DNA of 64,000 bases from Thetidibacter halocola (lineage in GTDB: Bacteria > Pseudomonadota > Alphaproteobacteria > Rhodobacterales > Rhodobacteraceae): assembly GCF_018224955.1 (NCBI RefSeq), contig NZ_JAGTUU010000004.1, positions 485,062-549,061 of the forward strand. The letters are read 5' to 3'. Positions 35,075 through 43,755 of this stretch are shown piece by piece. The translations under genes and the position numbers were made by a program. Below the pieces are notes generated by a model. It worked only from the letters and a program-made list of their open reading frames with translations, did not search any database and had not been told where the DNA came from. Positions within the stretch are counted from its first letter, which is position 1, and the number at the start of each line of letters is the position of its first letter.

Positions 35075-36496
35075 ATGCCCAGTCTCAGCGATGTGATGAA
35101 TCAGTGGAAGAACCCGGTCGAGATGCTGCGCAACTCGCGCACGGGGATGTATGTCTATCCGGTGGTGGCGCCGGAATTCCAGAACTGGCGCAACGAACAG
35201 GCCGCGTGGCGCGAGTCCGCCGTGCTGTTCGACCAGTCGCACCACATGGACGAGCTGCTCGTCGAGGGCCCGCAGGCCACCGAGTTCCTCAGCCATCACG
35301 GCATCAACAGCTTTGCCAATTTCGAGCTGAACCGGGCCAAGCATTTCGTCCCCGTCACGCCGAACGGCCACGTGATCGGCGACCACATCATCTTCCGAGA
35401 GCGCGAGGACAAGTATGTGCTGGTCGGCCGCGCGCCGACCTCGAACTGGCTGATGTTCGCCGCCGCATGGGGCAAGTGGAACGTCCGCCTGCGCTATGAC
35501 CCCCGTTCGCCGTCGCGCCCCGAGGGCGAGCGCGTGCTGCGCGAGCATTATCGCTATCAGATCCAAGGCCCCGAGGCCTACAAGATCTTCGAAGTGATGA
35601 ACGGCGGCCCGATCCCCGACATCAAGTTCTTCCATGTCGACTGGATCAACATCGGTTCAAAGAAGGTTCAGGCGCTTCGCCACGGCATGTCCGGCGCACC
35701 GGGCCTCGAGGTCTGGGGCCCCTACAAGGACAAGGACTACATCCACTCGGTGATCCTGGAATCGGCCAGGACGGCAGGCGTCAGCCTGGTGCAGTGCGGC
35801 AGCCGGGCCTATTCGACCAACACGCTGGAGTCGGGCTGGATCCCGTCGCCTCTGCCGGGCATCTACACCGGCGACGGCATGCTGGCCGATTACCGCGACT
35901 GGCTGGGTGCCGACATGTATGAGGCCGCGGGCGCGATCGGCGGCTCCTTCGTGTCCGACAACATCGAGGACTACTACGTCAACCCGTTCGAGCTGGGCTA
36001 TGACTTCTACATCGGGTGGAAGAAGCCCGACTTCGTCGGCAAGGCCGCGCTGGAAAAGATCAAGGCCGAGGGCGCCAAGCGCAAGAAAGTCACCTTCGAG
36101 TGGAACCGCGAAGACGTGCTGAAGGTCATCGCCAGCGCCTTCGAGCAGGGCACACCCTACAAGTGGATCGACTTCCCGCAGCCGAACTACGCCTCGTCCA
36201 GCGCCGACATGGTCTGCGACGAGTCCGGCAAGATGGTCGGCATGTCGATGTTCAACGGCTTTTCCTGGAACGAGCGCTGCGTGCTGAGCCTCGGCGTCGT
36301 GTCGAGCGACGTGCAGGTGGGCGATGTGCTGACGCTGAAATGGGGTGAGCCCGAGACCACCGCCAAGACCTCGACAGAGCCGCACAAACAGACCGATATC
36401 CGCGTGCGCGTGTCGCCGACGCCCTACGCGGCCGAGGCCCGCGAAAACTATGCCGACAGCTGGCGCACCAAGTCGTCCGGCGTCGCAGCGGAATAG
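35075..36496 (+). CDS. LigM-like tetrahydrofolate-dependent aromatic O-demethylase
   Basis: 473 aa, almost the length of LigM (vanillate/3-O-methylgallate O-demethylase, about 471 aa), and longer than DmdA or GcvT. GcvT-family fold: VLFDQSHHMDELLVEGPQAT near the N-terminus, then VGRAPTSNW, GWIPSPLPGIYTGDG, and the C-terminal barrel-like FNGFSWNERCVLSLGVV. Members move a methyl group from a methoxylated aromatic acid to THF. The MetF-like reductase and GalBCD downstream support this. The substrate (vanillate, 3-O-methylgallate, syringate or other) cannot be fixed from sequence. GAGAGGAA precedes the start. Confidence 0.8.
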   Translation: MPSLSDVMNQWKNPVEMLRNSRTGMYVYPVVAPEFQNWRNEQAAWRESAVLFDQSHHMDELLVEGPQATEFLSHHGINSFANFELNRAKHFVPVTPNGHVIGDHIIFREREDKYVLVGRAPTSNWLMFAAAWGKWNVRLRYDPRSPSRPEGERVLREHYRYQIQGPEAYKIFEVMNGGPIPDIKFFHVDWINIGSKKVQALRHGMSGAPGLEVWGPYKDKDYIHSVILESARTAGVSLVQCGSRAYSTNTLESGWIPSPLPGIYTGDGMLADYRDWLGADMYEAAGAIGGSFVSDNIEDYYVNPFELGYDFYIGWKKPDFVGKAALEKIKAEGAKRKKVTFEWNREDVLKVIASAFEQGTPYKWIDFPQPNYASSSADMVCDESGKMVGMSMFNGFSWNERCVLSLGVVSSDVQVGDVLTLKWGEPETTAKTSTEPHKQTDIRVRVSPTPYAAEARENYADSWRTKSSGVAAE

Positions 36497-36570
36497 ACAG
36501 AACTTATGCTCTCTGCGAGAGATTGAATGTGAGGCGGGCGGCGCTATCGATTATGCGTTGCCCGTCGCGC

Positions 36571-36593
36571 GGCCCGCGCGAGGGGTGCGGGCC
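36571..36593 (+). other. Intercistronic stem-loop before dctP
   Basis: GGCCCGC (36571-36577) pairs with GCGGGCC (36587-36593) across a nine-base loop in the 118-bp gap between the demethylase and dctP genes, about 20 bases before the dctP start. No T-run follows, so it is not a classical terminator. It could stabilise the dctP mRNA segment. Confidence 0.45.
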
Positions 36594-36614
36594 AACCCAA
36601 CGGGAGGAACAACA

Positions 36615-37586
36615 ATGAAACTGACCAGCATTCTTGCCGGCGTCGCTATCGCGGCATCGGCTGTCGCCGCTCAGGCGACGGAACTGAAATTTGCCAACTT
36701 CACCCCGCCGTTCCACACGATCAACGCCAGCGTGATCGAAAAGCTGAACGCCGACCTGTCGGCCGCCACCGGCGGCGCGGTGACGGTGCGCGGCTATCAC
36801 GGCGGCGAACTGGGCGCAGGCCCCGTCGAACAGTATGTTCGCGTTGTGCAGGGCGTGGCTGATCTGGGCTGGGGCCTGCCGGGCTACACCAGCTCGCAGT
36901 TCCAGAAGACCATGATCGTCGAGCTGCCGAACGCAATCCCGCTCGACGCGCGCGGGGACGAGGCGCTGTGGCGCGCCTGGGACGAAATCTCGGGCGAGTT
37001 TCCGGGCACCCACGCGGTCGCGCTCTGGACGTCGGAACCCAACATCTTCATCATGAAGGACAAGGTGATCCGCACCCCTGCCGACATGGCCGGCCTCAAG
37101 GTGCGCGTCGCCGGCGCGACCGCCGCGCAGGTGGCCGAGGCGCTGGGTGCGACGCCGGTGCAGATGCCGATCAACCAGGTCTACAACGCGCTTCAGACCG
37201 GCCTGATCGACGGCGTCATCACCGGTGCATCCACCCTGTCCGACTTCAAACTGGACGAAGTCGCCAGCAGCTATACGCTGGGCGCCAACCTGGGTCGCCT
37301 CGCCTTTTTCACGGTGATGAACCAGGGCGCGTACGATGCCCTGACGGACGAGCAGAAGGCCGCACTCGACGGCATGCGCGCCGATGTGTCGGCCTCGGCG
37401 GAAACCTCGTGGAACGCCACCGCAGACGCTGCGCTGGACGTGGCGCGTGCCGACAGCGGCAACACCGTGGTCGACCTGACCGAAGAAGAAGCGCAGGCCT
37501 TTGCCGACGCGGTGTCCGACGTGGTGAACGCCTATGTCGCCTCGGTCGGCGGCGAGGCTGCGCTGGCCGCGATGCAGGGCCAGTAA
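36615..37586 (+). CDS. dctP: TRAP transporter substrate-binding protein (DctP family)
   Basis: 323 aa. Periplasmic binding protein with a Sec signal peptide (MKLTSILAGVAIAASAVAAQA, cleaved about residue 22). DctP/TAXI-class signatures: the GLKVRVAG segment and a substrate-carboxylate Arg in that strand, then LQTGLIDGVITG. TRAP systems import organic acids with a sodium gradient. Position between an O-demethylase and a ring-cleavage gene points to an aromatic carboxylate as cargo. Excellent GGGAGGA upstream of ATG. Confidence 0.92.
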   Translation: MKLTSILAGVAIAASAVAAQATELKFANFTPPFHTINASVIEKLNADLSAATGGAVTVRGYHGGELGAGPVEQYVRVVQGVADLGWGLPGYTSSQFQKTMIVELPNAIPLDARGDEALWRAWDEISGEFPGTHAVALWTSEPNIFIMKDKVIRTPADMAGLKVRVAGATAAQVAEALGATPVQMPINQVYNALQTGLIDGVITGASTLSDFKLDEVASSYTLGANLGRLAFFTVMNQGAYDALTDEQKAALDGMRADVSASAETSWNATADAALDVARADSGNTVVDLTEEEAQAFADAVSDVVNAYVASVGGEAALAAMQGQ

Positions 37587-38099
37587 GTGCTGTCAGCACT
37601 CAGAAAGGCGGCGGACGGGCTGATCGGCCTGTCCGCCATCATCGGCACGCTGGCCGTGATCGCCGAAGTGGGCGTGATCCTGGTTGACGTGATCGGTCGG
37701 GCATTCGGCAAGCCGATGTTCGGCTCGCAGGACCTGATCACCATGACGATGGTCATCCTCGTCTTCGGCGGCATGGCGCTGTGTGACCGCAAGGGCGGCC
37801 ACATCTCGGTCGACCTGCTGGAAAAGAAATTCCCGGGCCTGATGAACCGCGTGCTGGACATCGTCTCGGCGGCGCTGGGCGCGGTGATCTTTGCCTTCAT
37901 CGCCTGGGCGGTCTGGGACAGCGCGAAACTCTCGGCAATGCTGAACCTGTCGACCAACCTGCTGCAACTGCCAAAGGTCTGGTTCCAGTGGGCGCTCTGC
38001 GGCTTTTCGGTGCTGACGGCACTGGGCATGGCCTTGCGCGCCGTCGAACTGACCGTGTCCGGGCGTGACGTGCGCCGCGAATGGGAGGCCGGTCAATGA
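37587..38099 (+). CDS. dctQ: TRAP transporter small permease (DctQ family)
   Basis: 170 aa, four membrane segments, typical of the DctQ family. Begins with GTG directly after the dctP stop codon (TAAGTG), so ribosomes probably re-initiate. RAFGKPMFGSQDLITMTMVI and the DRKGGHISVDLL loop are the usual family motifs. Its stop overlaps the dctM start by 4 bp. Confidence 0.9.
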   Translation: MLSALRKAADGLIGLSAIIGTLAVIAEVGVILVDVIGRAFGKPMFGSQDLITMTMVILVFGGMALCDRKGGHISVDLLEKKFPGLMNRVLDIVSAALGAVIFAFIAWAVWDSAKLSAMLNLSTNLLQLPKVWFQWALCGFSVLTALGMALRAVELTVSGRDVRREWEAGQ

Positions 38100-39400
38100 G
38101 CGGCGAGATGATCGGCCTGGTCGGCACCGGCATCCTGCTGGTGCTGCTGATGTTCCGCATCCCCGTGGCCTTCGTGATGTTTCTGGTGGGGTTCGTCGGA
38201 ATCTGGATCCTGAACGGCTGGAACGCCGCGATGGGCCTGCTGGCGTCCGAGACCTTCACCTTGGCCTCGAATTCCGAACTGGTCATCATCCCGCTCTTCA
38301 TCCTGATGGGTAACGTGGCCACCCAGACCGGCATGAGCCGGCAACTCTATGACGCGGCCTATGCGATGATCGGCCAGGTCCGCGGCGGGCTGGCCAGCGC
38401 CACGGTGATCGGCTGCGGCGGCTTTGCCGCGCTGTCGGGATCTTCGGTCGCCTCTGCGCTGACCATGGGCAAGGTCAGCCTCAAGGAGATGGACCGCTAT
38501 GAATACGATCCGCGGCTGTCCACCGGCGTCGTCGCCGCGGGCGGCACGCTGGGCATCCTGATCCCGCCGTCCACGGGTTTCGTCATCTACGCCATCCTGA
38601 CCGAGCAGAGCATCGGGCGCCTGTTCCTGGCCGGCGTGCTGCCGGGCCTGCTGCTGCTGACGGCCTTCGTGCTGACCATCACGCTGCTGTGCTGGATCAA
38701 GCCGAGCCTCGGCCCCGCCGGGCCGAAGACCAGCATGGCCGAAAAGCGCAAGAGCATCCTCGGCGCCCTGCCCATCCTGACGGTGATCCTGCTGACCATC
38801 GGCGGCATCTATGGCGGCTTCTTCTCGCCGACAGAAGCGGCGGGCGTCGGCGCGGGCCTCGTGATCCTTTACGGCCTTGCCATCGGCAAGCTGGATTTCG
38901 CCTCCTTCTGGGCGGCGGCCAAGGACAGCATCGTGACCACCGCGACGGTCATGCTGATCCTGATCGCGGCGCACATGATCAACCCGTTCCTCGCGCTCAG
39001 CCATATCCCGGACGTGGTGGGCAATTTCCTGGCCGCGCTGGATGCAGGCGTCATCGGGACGCTGCTGATCATCCTCTTCGTCTACATGGTGCTGGGCTGC
39101 TTCCTCGAAGGGTTCGCCATGCTGGTGCTGACCCTGCCGATCTTCTTCCCGGTGATCATGCAACTGGGGATCGACCCGATCTGGTTCGGCGTGCTGGTGG
39201 TGCTGACGCTGGAAATGGGGCTGATCTCTCCGCCGGTGGGCATCAACGTGTTCATCGTGAAATCGGTCGCGCCGAATGTCGACCTGGGCCAGATCTTTCG
39301 CGGGGTGCTGCCGTTCTGGGGCGCGATGCTGGTCACGCTGGGCATCCTGATCGCCTTTCCGCAGATCAGCCTGATCCTGCCCAACACCATGTTCAATTGA
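38096..39400 (+). CDS. dctM: TRAP transporter large permease (DctM family)
   Basis: 434 aa, about twelve membrane segments. DctM hallmarks: FILMGNVATQTGMSRQLYDA, GCGGFAALSGSSVASALTMG, and GGTLGILIPPSTGFVIYA. Carries out sodium-coupled transport with DctQ. Start set at the ATG overlapping dctQ; the frame is open upstream but not used. Confidence 0.93.
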   Translation: MSGEMIGLVGTGILLVLLMFRIPVAFVMFLVGFVGIWILNGWNAAMGLLASETFTLASNSELVIIPLFILMGNVATQTGMSRQLYDAAYAMIGQVRGGLASATVIGCGGFAALSGSSVASALTMGKVSLKEMDRYEYDPRLSTGVVAAGGTLGILIPPSTGFVIYAILTEQSIGRLFLAGVLPGLLLLTAFVLTITLLCWIKPSLGPAGPKTSMAEKRKSILGALPILTVILLTIGGIYGGFFSPTEAAGVGAGLVILYGLAIGKLDFASFWAAAKDSIVTTATVMLILIAAHMINPFLALSHIPDVVGNFLAALDAGVIGTLLIILFVYMVLGCFLEGFAMLVLTLPIFFPVIMQLGIDPIWFGVLVVLTLEMGLISPPVGINVFIVKSVAPNVDLGQIFRGVLPFWGAMLVTLGILIAFPQISLILPNTMFN

Positions 39401-39411
39401 GGGAGAGGCCC

Positions 39412-40374
39412 ATGACCGAGCCCTGTTTCGACGTCGCGCACCTGGGCCATGTCGAGGTCTTCACCGACAAGTTCGAGGAAAGCCTCGATTTCTTCACCCG
39501 CGTCTACGGGCTGAAGCTGTCGGGCCAGGATGAGACCAGCGCCTATCTGCGCGCCTGGGAGGACTACGAGTTCCACTCGCTGAAACTCACGCGCCACCAC
39601 ACCACGGGCGTCGGCCATATCGGCTATCGGGTCAGCAGCCCGCAGGCGCTGGAACGGCGCGTAGCGGCGATCGAGGCCAGCCCCTACAAGGTGCATGGCT
39701 GGGTCGAAGGCGACATGGGCCACGGCCGCGCCTTTCGCTTCGAGGACCCGTTCGGGCATGTGTTCGAGCTCTACTGGGACACCAACCGCTATGTCCCGCC
39801 CGAGGCTGACCGCCCGGCACTCAAGAACATGGCGTCCCGGTTCCACGCGCAGGGCGCCTGTCCGCGCCGGCTGGATCACCTGAACCTTCTGTCCGAGGAC
39901 GTGACCGCCTTCCGCGACTTCATGACGACCTGCCTCGGCAGCCGCGTGACGGAACAGATCCAGCTGGACAATGGCCGTCTCGGCGGCTGCTGGTTCACGG
40001 TCAACAACAAGACCTATGATCTGGCCTGCACCGAAGAGCACGGCGGCGGCAACGGGCGGCTGCACCACGTCACCTACGCCACCGACCAGCGCGAGGATAT
40101 CCTGCGCGCCGCCGACATCTTCCTGGAAAACGGCGTGCATATCGAGACCGGGCCGCACAAGCACGCGATCCAGGGCACCTTCTTCCTCTATGTCTGGGAA
40201 CCGGCGGGCAATCGCGTAGAGCTGGCCAACGCCGGTGCGCGGCTGATCCTGGCCCCGGACTGGCAGACCGTCACCTGGACCGAGACCGAGCGCAAGAAGG
40301 GCCAGGCCTGGGGCCTCAAGACCATCCCGAGTTTCCATACCCACGGAACGCCTCCCGTTCCCGGAAAGGAGTGA
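39412..40374 (+). CDS. VOC-type extradiol (catechol 2,3-) dioxygenase
   Basis: 320 aa, the two-domain length of type-I extradiol dioxygenases. The C-terminal domain carries the Fe(II) triad: H156 (LDHLNLL), H219 (LHHVTYA) and E270 (NRVELAN). The N-terminal domain (GHVEVFTDKFEESLDFFTRV) is the degenerate copy. Opens a catechol ring next to the diol. In known gallate and protocatechuate pathways the cleavage enzyme is the unrelated type-II LigAB/GalA/DesZ, so finding a VOC enzyme beside galBCD is notable. GGGAGAGG lies before the ATG. Confidence 0.85.
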   Translation: MTEPCFDVAHLGHVEVFTDKFEESLDFFTRVYGLKLSGQDETSAYLRAWEDYEFHSLKLTRHHTTGVGHIGYRVSSPQALERRVAAIEASPYKVHGWVEGDMGHGRAFRFEDPFGHVFELYWDTNRYVPPEADRPALKNMASRFHAQGACPRRLDHLNLLSEDVTAFRDFMTTCLGSRVTEQIQLDNGRLGGCWFTVNNKTYDLACTEEHGGGNGRLHHVTYATDQREDILRAADIFLENGVHIETGPHKHAIQGTFFLYVWEPAGNRVELANAGARLILAPDWQTVTWTETERKKGQAWGLKTIPSFHTHGTPPVPGKE

Positions 40375-40378
40375 CGAC

Positions 40379-41305
40379 ATGGCAATCCTGAATTTCGGCA
40401 AGCGCGACGCGCAGCAGGGCAGCGCGCAGATGGCCGCCTTCCTGCAAGGCTACTCGATCGAGGTGATGCCGCGCACGGCCGCCAAGATCGAGGATTTCCG
40501 CGCGATCCTGCCCGCGGGCACCCGCGTCTACATCGCCCATATCGAGGGCACGCCCATCGACGACATGGTGGCGACGGCGAAGCGCATCGCGGAAGAAGGC
40601 TTTACCGTTATGCCGCACGTGCCCGCGCGCATCGTGCCCGACCGCGCCGCGCTGGACACCTGGCTGCGCCGCTACGCCGAAGAGGCGGGCGTGACCGAGG
40701 CGCTGGTTCTTGCCGGTGGCCCGACCACGCCGCTCGGCGAGTTCCACAGCTCGATGCAACTGCTCGAAACCGGGTTGTTCGACACGCACGGGTTCAAGCG
40801 CCTGCACGTGGCGGGGCACCCCGAGGGCAACAAGGACATCGATCCGGACGGCTCGACGCGGCTGGTGGACGAGGCGGTGCAGTGGAAGAACGCCTTTGCC
40901 CAGCGCACCGATGCCGCGATGGCGATGGCCACGCAATTCGCCTTTGACGCACAGCCGGTCATCGCCTGGGCCGAACGGCTGAAGGCCACGGGCAGCACCC
41001 TGCCGATCCATGTCGGCGTTGCTGGTCCGACCAAGCTGCAAACGCTGATCAAGTTCGCCATCGCCTGCGGCGTCGGCGCCTCCATGTCCGTGATCCAGCG
41101 CCGCGCCAAGGACGTGACAAAGCTGCTGGTGCCGTTCGAGCCGACCGAGGTTCTCGAGGATCTCGCCGCCTATGACGCGGCCAACCCGGACAGCCTGATC
41201 GCGGGCGTTCACATCTTCCCGCTGGACGGGATTGCTGCCTCGGCCGAGTATGCCGGGCGCATGACGGAACAGGCGCCGCTGCGCGCCAACGGAGGACGGC
41301 CATGA
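40379..41305 (+). CDS. MetF-like methylenetetrahydrofolate reductase
   Basis: 308 aa. MTHFR-family beta/alpha barrel: MAAFLQGYSIEVMPRTAAKI carries the active-site Glu, then RVYIAHIEGTPIDDM, VLAGGPTTPLGEF, and a MTHFR-like ligand segment LPIHVGVAGPTKLQTLIKFA. In O-demethylation pathways this enzyme oxidises 5-methyl-THF to 5,10-methylene-THF, recycling the acceptor and feeding one-carbon metabolism. It is 4 bp behind the dioxygenase and overlaps galB by 4 bp, so it is probably dedicated to this pathway rather than the housekeeping MetF. Confidence 0.83.
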   Translation: MAILNFGKRDAQQGSAQMAAFLQGYSIEVMPRTAAKIEDFRAILPAGTRVYIAHIEGTPIDDMVATAKRIAEEGFTVMPHVPARIVPDRAALDTWLRRYAEEAGVTEALVLAGGPTTPLGEFHSSMQLLETGLFDTHGFKRLHVAGHPEGNKDIDPDGSTRLVDEAVQWKNAFAQRTDAAMAMATQFAFDAQPVIAWAERLKATGSTLPIHVGVAGPTKLQTLIKFAIACGVGASMSVIQRRAKDVTKLLVPFEPTEVLEDLAAYDAANPDSLIAGVHIFPLDGIAASAEYAGRMTEQAPLRANGGRP

Positions 41306-42036
41306 GTGCCAACAAGACCGCGCTGGTCATCTCGGCGCATTCGGCGGATTTCGTGTGGCGCTGCGGTGGGGCTATCGCCCTGCATGCGCAAAGGGGCTAC
41401 GACGTGACGGTGGTCTGCCTCAGCTTCGGCGAGCGCGGCGAAAGCGCGAAGCTGTGGAAGCAGGAGGGCATGACCCTCGACAAGGTCAAGACCGCCCGCC
41501 GGGTCGAGGCCGAGAATGCCGCGCAGGCTCTGGGCCTCGCCGATATCCGCTTTTTCGACATCGGCGACTACCCACTCGACCTTGGCCCCGAGGCGCGCGA
41601 CCGCATGGTCGACGTGATCCGCGAGGTTCAGCCGTCCTTCATGCTGACCCATTCGGAATGGGACCCCTACAACACCGACCACATGAACACGATGCGCTTC
41701 GCGCTCGACTGCCGGATGATCGCGCAGGCCTGGGGCCACAATCCGGGGCAAAAGGTGCTGGGCTCGCCGCAGCTTTACCTGTTCGAGCCGCACCAGACCG
41801 AGCAGATGGGATGGAAGCCCGACACCTTCCTCGACATCACGCCCGTCTGGGACAAGAAACGTGCCGCCATCGAGTGCATGCAGGGGCAGGAGCACCTGTG
41901 GGAGTATTACACCCGCGTCGCCCAGAACCGCGCCAACCACTTCAAGCGCAACTCGGGCGGCCAATCGGGCGGGCGTGACTGCAAGTATGCCGAGGGCTTC
42001 CAGTCGATCTTTCCGCGCACGGTGGACGAGCTGTGA
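41302..42036 (+). CDS. galB: GalB-like 4-oxalomesaconate hydratase (PIG-L family)
   Basis: 244 aa. Zinc-dependent PIG-L/LmbE-fold protein: [17 protein letters not shown] (H13, D16) replaces the usual HPDD, and [10 protein letters not shown] supplies a further ligand. Pseudomonas putida GalB, a PIG-L hydratase, adds water to 4-oxalomesaconate; this protein has the same neighbours (aldolase, then PrpF-type tautomerase). Others of this fold are deacetylases, but the three-gene context decides here. Overlaps both flanking genes by 4 bp. Confidence 0.82.
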   Translation: MSANKTALVISAHSADFVWRCGGAIALHAQRGYDVTVVCLSFGERGESAKLWKQEGMTLDKVKTARRVEAENAAQALGLADIRFFDIGDYPLDLGPEARDRMVDVIREVQPSFMLTHSEWDPYNTDHMNTMRFALDCRMIAQAWGHNPGQKVLGSPQLYLFEPHQTEQMGWKPDTFLDITPVWDKKRAAIECMQGQEHLWEYYTRVAQNRANHFKRNSGGQSGGRDCKYAEGFQSIFPRTVDEL

Positions 42037-42704
42037 GCGTCGTCGTCCAGACCATCCCGCGCGCCGATGCCTCGGTGATCGACACGCTGGCACAGGCCGG
42101 TGTTGCAACAGTGCACGAGGCACAGGGGCGCACGGGGCTGATGCAAAGCTATATGCGGCCGATCTACGGCGGTGCGGCCATCGCTGGGTCGGCGGTGACG
42201 ATCAGCGCGCCGCCGGGCGACAACTGGATGCTGCATGTCGCCATCGAGCAGCTGCGCCCCGGCGATATCCTGGTGCTGGCGCCGACCTCGCCCTGCGATG
42301 ACGGCTACTTCGGAGACCTGCTGGCAACATCGGCGCAGGCGCGCGGCTGTCGCGGGCTGGTGATTGACGCGGGCGTTCGCGACGTGCGCGACCTGACCGC
42401 AATGGGCTTTCCCGTCTGGTCGAAATGCATCAGCGCGCAAGGCACGGTGAAGGAAACTCTGGGGTCCGTGAACGTGCCGGTGGTCTGCGCAGGCGCGCTG
42501 GTCAACGCGGGCGACGTGATCGTGGCGGATGACGACGGCGTCTGCGTCGTGCCGCAGGCAAAGGCGACGGAGGTTCTGGCCAAGGCGCAGGAGCGGCTCG
42601 CCGCCGAAGAGGCCAAGCGCACGCGGCTTGCCGCGGGTGAGCTTGGCCTCGACATCTACAAAATGCGCCTCCGGCTGGCCGAGAAGGGCCTGAAATATGT
42701 CTGA
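42033..42704 (+). CDS. galC: GalC-like 4-carboxy-4-hydroxy-2-oxoadipate aldolase
   Basis: 223 aa. RraA/HMG-aldolase family: [23 protein letters not shown], and [20 protein letters not shown] with [12 protein letters not shown], the core of class-II pyruvate aldolases. Cleaves 4-carboxy-4-hydroxy-2-oxoadipate to pyruvate and oxaloacetate, the end of the 4,5-cleavage/gallate route. Start is a GTG overlapping the galB stop (GTGA). Confidence 0.87.
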   Translation: MSVVVQTIPRADASVIDTLAQAGVATVHEAQGRTGLMQSYMRPIYGGAAIAGSAVTISAPPGDNWMLHVAIEQLRPGDILVLAPTSPCDDGYFGDLLATSAQARGCRGLVIDAGVRDVRDLTAMGFPVWSKCISAQGTVKETLGSVNVPVVCAGALVNAGDVIVADDDGVCVVPQAKATEVLAKAQERLAAEEAKRTRLAAGELGLDIYKMRLRLAEKGLKYV

Positions 42705-43752
42705 CGCCGGCATCCGCTGCATGTGGATGCGCGGCGGAACGTCCAAGGGCGGCTATTTCCTGGCCTCCGACCTGCCGTCTGATCCGACTGAACGCGACAC
42801 CCTACTGCTGGGCGTGATGGGTTCGCCCGACGCACGGCAGATCGACGGCATGGGCGGCGCGAACCCGCTGACCTCGAAGGTCGGTGTGGTCCGCCGATCC
42901 GAGCGGCTTGGCGTCGACGTGGATTACCTATTCCTTCAGGTCATGGTCGATCGGGCCGTGGTGACGGATGCCCAGAACTGCGGCAACATCCTCGCCGGTG
43001 TCGGCCCCTTCGCCATCGAGCGCGGGCTGATCCCGGCGCAGGACGGCGTGACCGAGGTTCGCATCTTCATGGAAAATACGAGCCAGATCGCCACCGCGCG
43101 CATCCAGACCCCGGGAGGACGCGTGTCCTATTCGGGCGATGCGCGGATCGACGGCGTGCCGGGCACCCACGCCCCGGTGCCAGTAGAGTTCCAGGACACC
43201 GCCGGATCGACCTGTGGCGCGCTGCTGCCCACCGGCAACGAGGCGGACGTGATCAAGGGCATTGCCTGCACCCTGATCGACAACGGTATGCCCGTGGTGG
43301 TCATGCGCGCCTCTGACCTGGGCATCACGGGCACAGAGACCCCCGCCGAGCTGGAGGCCGATACGGCGCTGCGCGCCCGGCTCGAGGCGATCCGCCTCGC
43401 GGCCGGGCCCTTGATGAACCTCGGCGACGTGACACAGAAAAGCGTGCCGAAACTGACGATGGTCTCGGCCCCGCAATCGGGCGGCATCCTGTCAACCCGC
43501 ACCTTCATCCCGCATCGCTGCCACGAGGCGATCGGCGTATTCGGCGCGGTCAGCGTCGCCACCGCCGCCCTGCTGCCCGGCAGCCCGGCCCATGCGGTCG
43601 CTGTTCTGCCGGAAGGCACGGAGAAGACCCTGTCAGTGGAACACCCGACCGGGGAAATGACCGTCATCGCAAACGTCGAAGGCGGCACAGTCACCCGCAC
43701 CGCCATCTTGCGCACTGCGCGCAAGCTCTTCGATGGAACGGTCTTTCCCTGA
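42697..43752 (+). CDS. galD: GalD-like 4-oxalomesaconate tautomerase (PrpF family)
   Basis: 351 aa. PrpF/DUF453 isomerase: [22 protein letters not shown] at the start and [16 protein letters not shown], then [11 protein letters not shown] with the two catalytic cysteines expected for the diaminopimelate-epimerase-like fold. Converts keto and enol forms of oxalomesaconate, making the GalB substrate. Overlaps galC by 8 bp; last gene of the operon, 3 bp from the convergent PanE-like gene. Confidence 0.87.
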   Translation: MSDAGIRCMWMRGGTSKGGYFLASDLPSDPTERDTLLLGVMGSPDARQIDGMGGANPLTSKVGVVRRSERLGVDVDYLFLQVMVDRAVVTDAQNCGNILAGVGPFAIERGLIPAQDGVTEVRIFMENTSQIATARIQTPGGRVSYSGDARIDGVPGTHAPVPVEFQDTAGSTCGALLPTGNEADVIKGIACTLIDNGMPVVVMRASDLGITGTETPAELEADTALRARLEAIRLAAGPLMNLGDVTQKSVPKLTMVSAPQSGGILSTRTFIPHRCHEAIGVFGAVSVATAALLPGSPAHAVAVLPEGTEKTLSVEHPTGEMTVIANVEGGTVTRTAILRTARKLFDGTVFP

Positions 43753-43755
43753 GCC

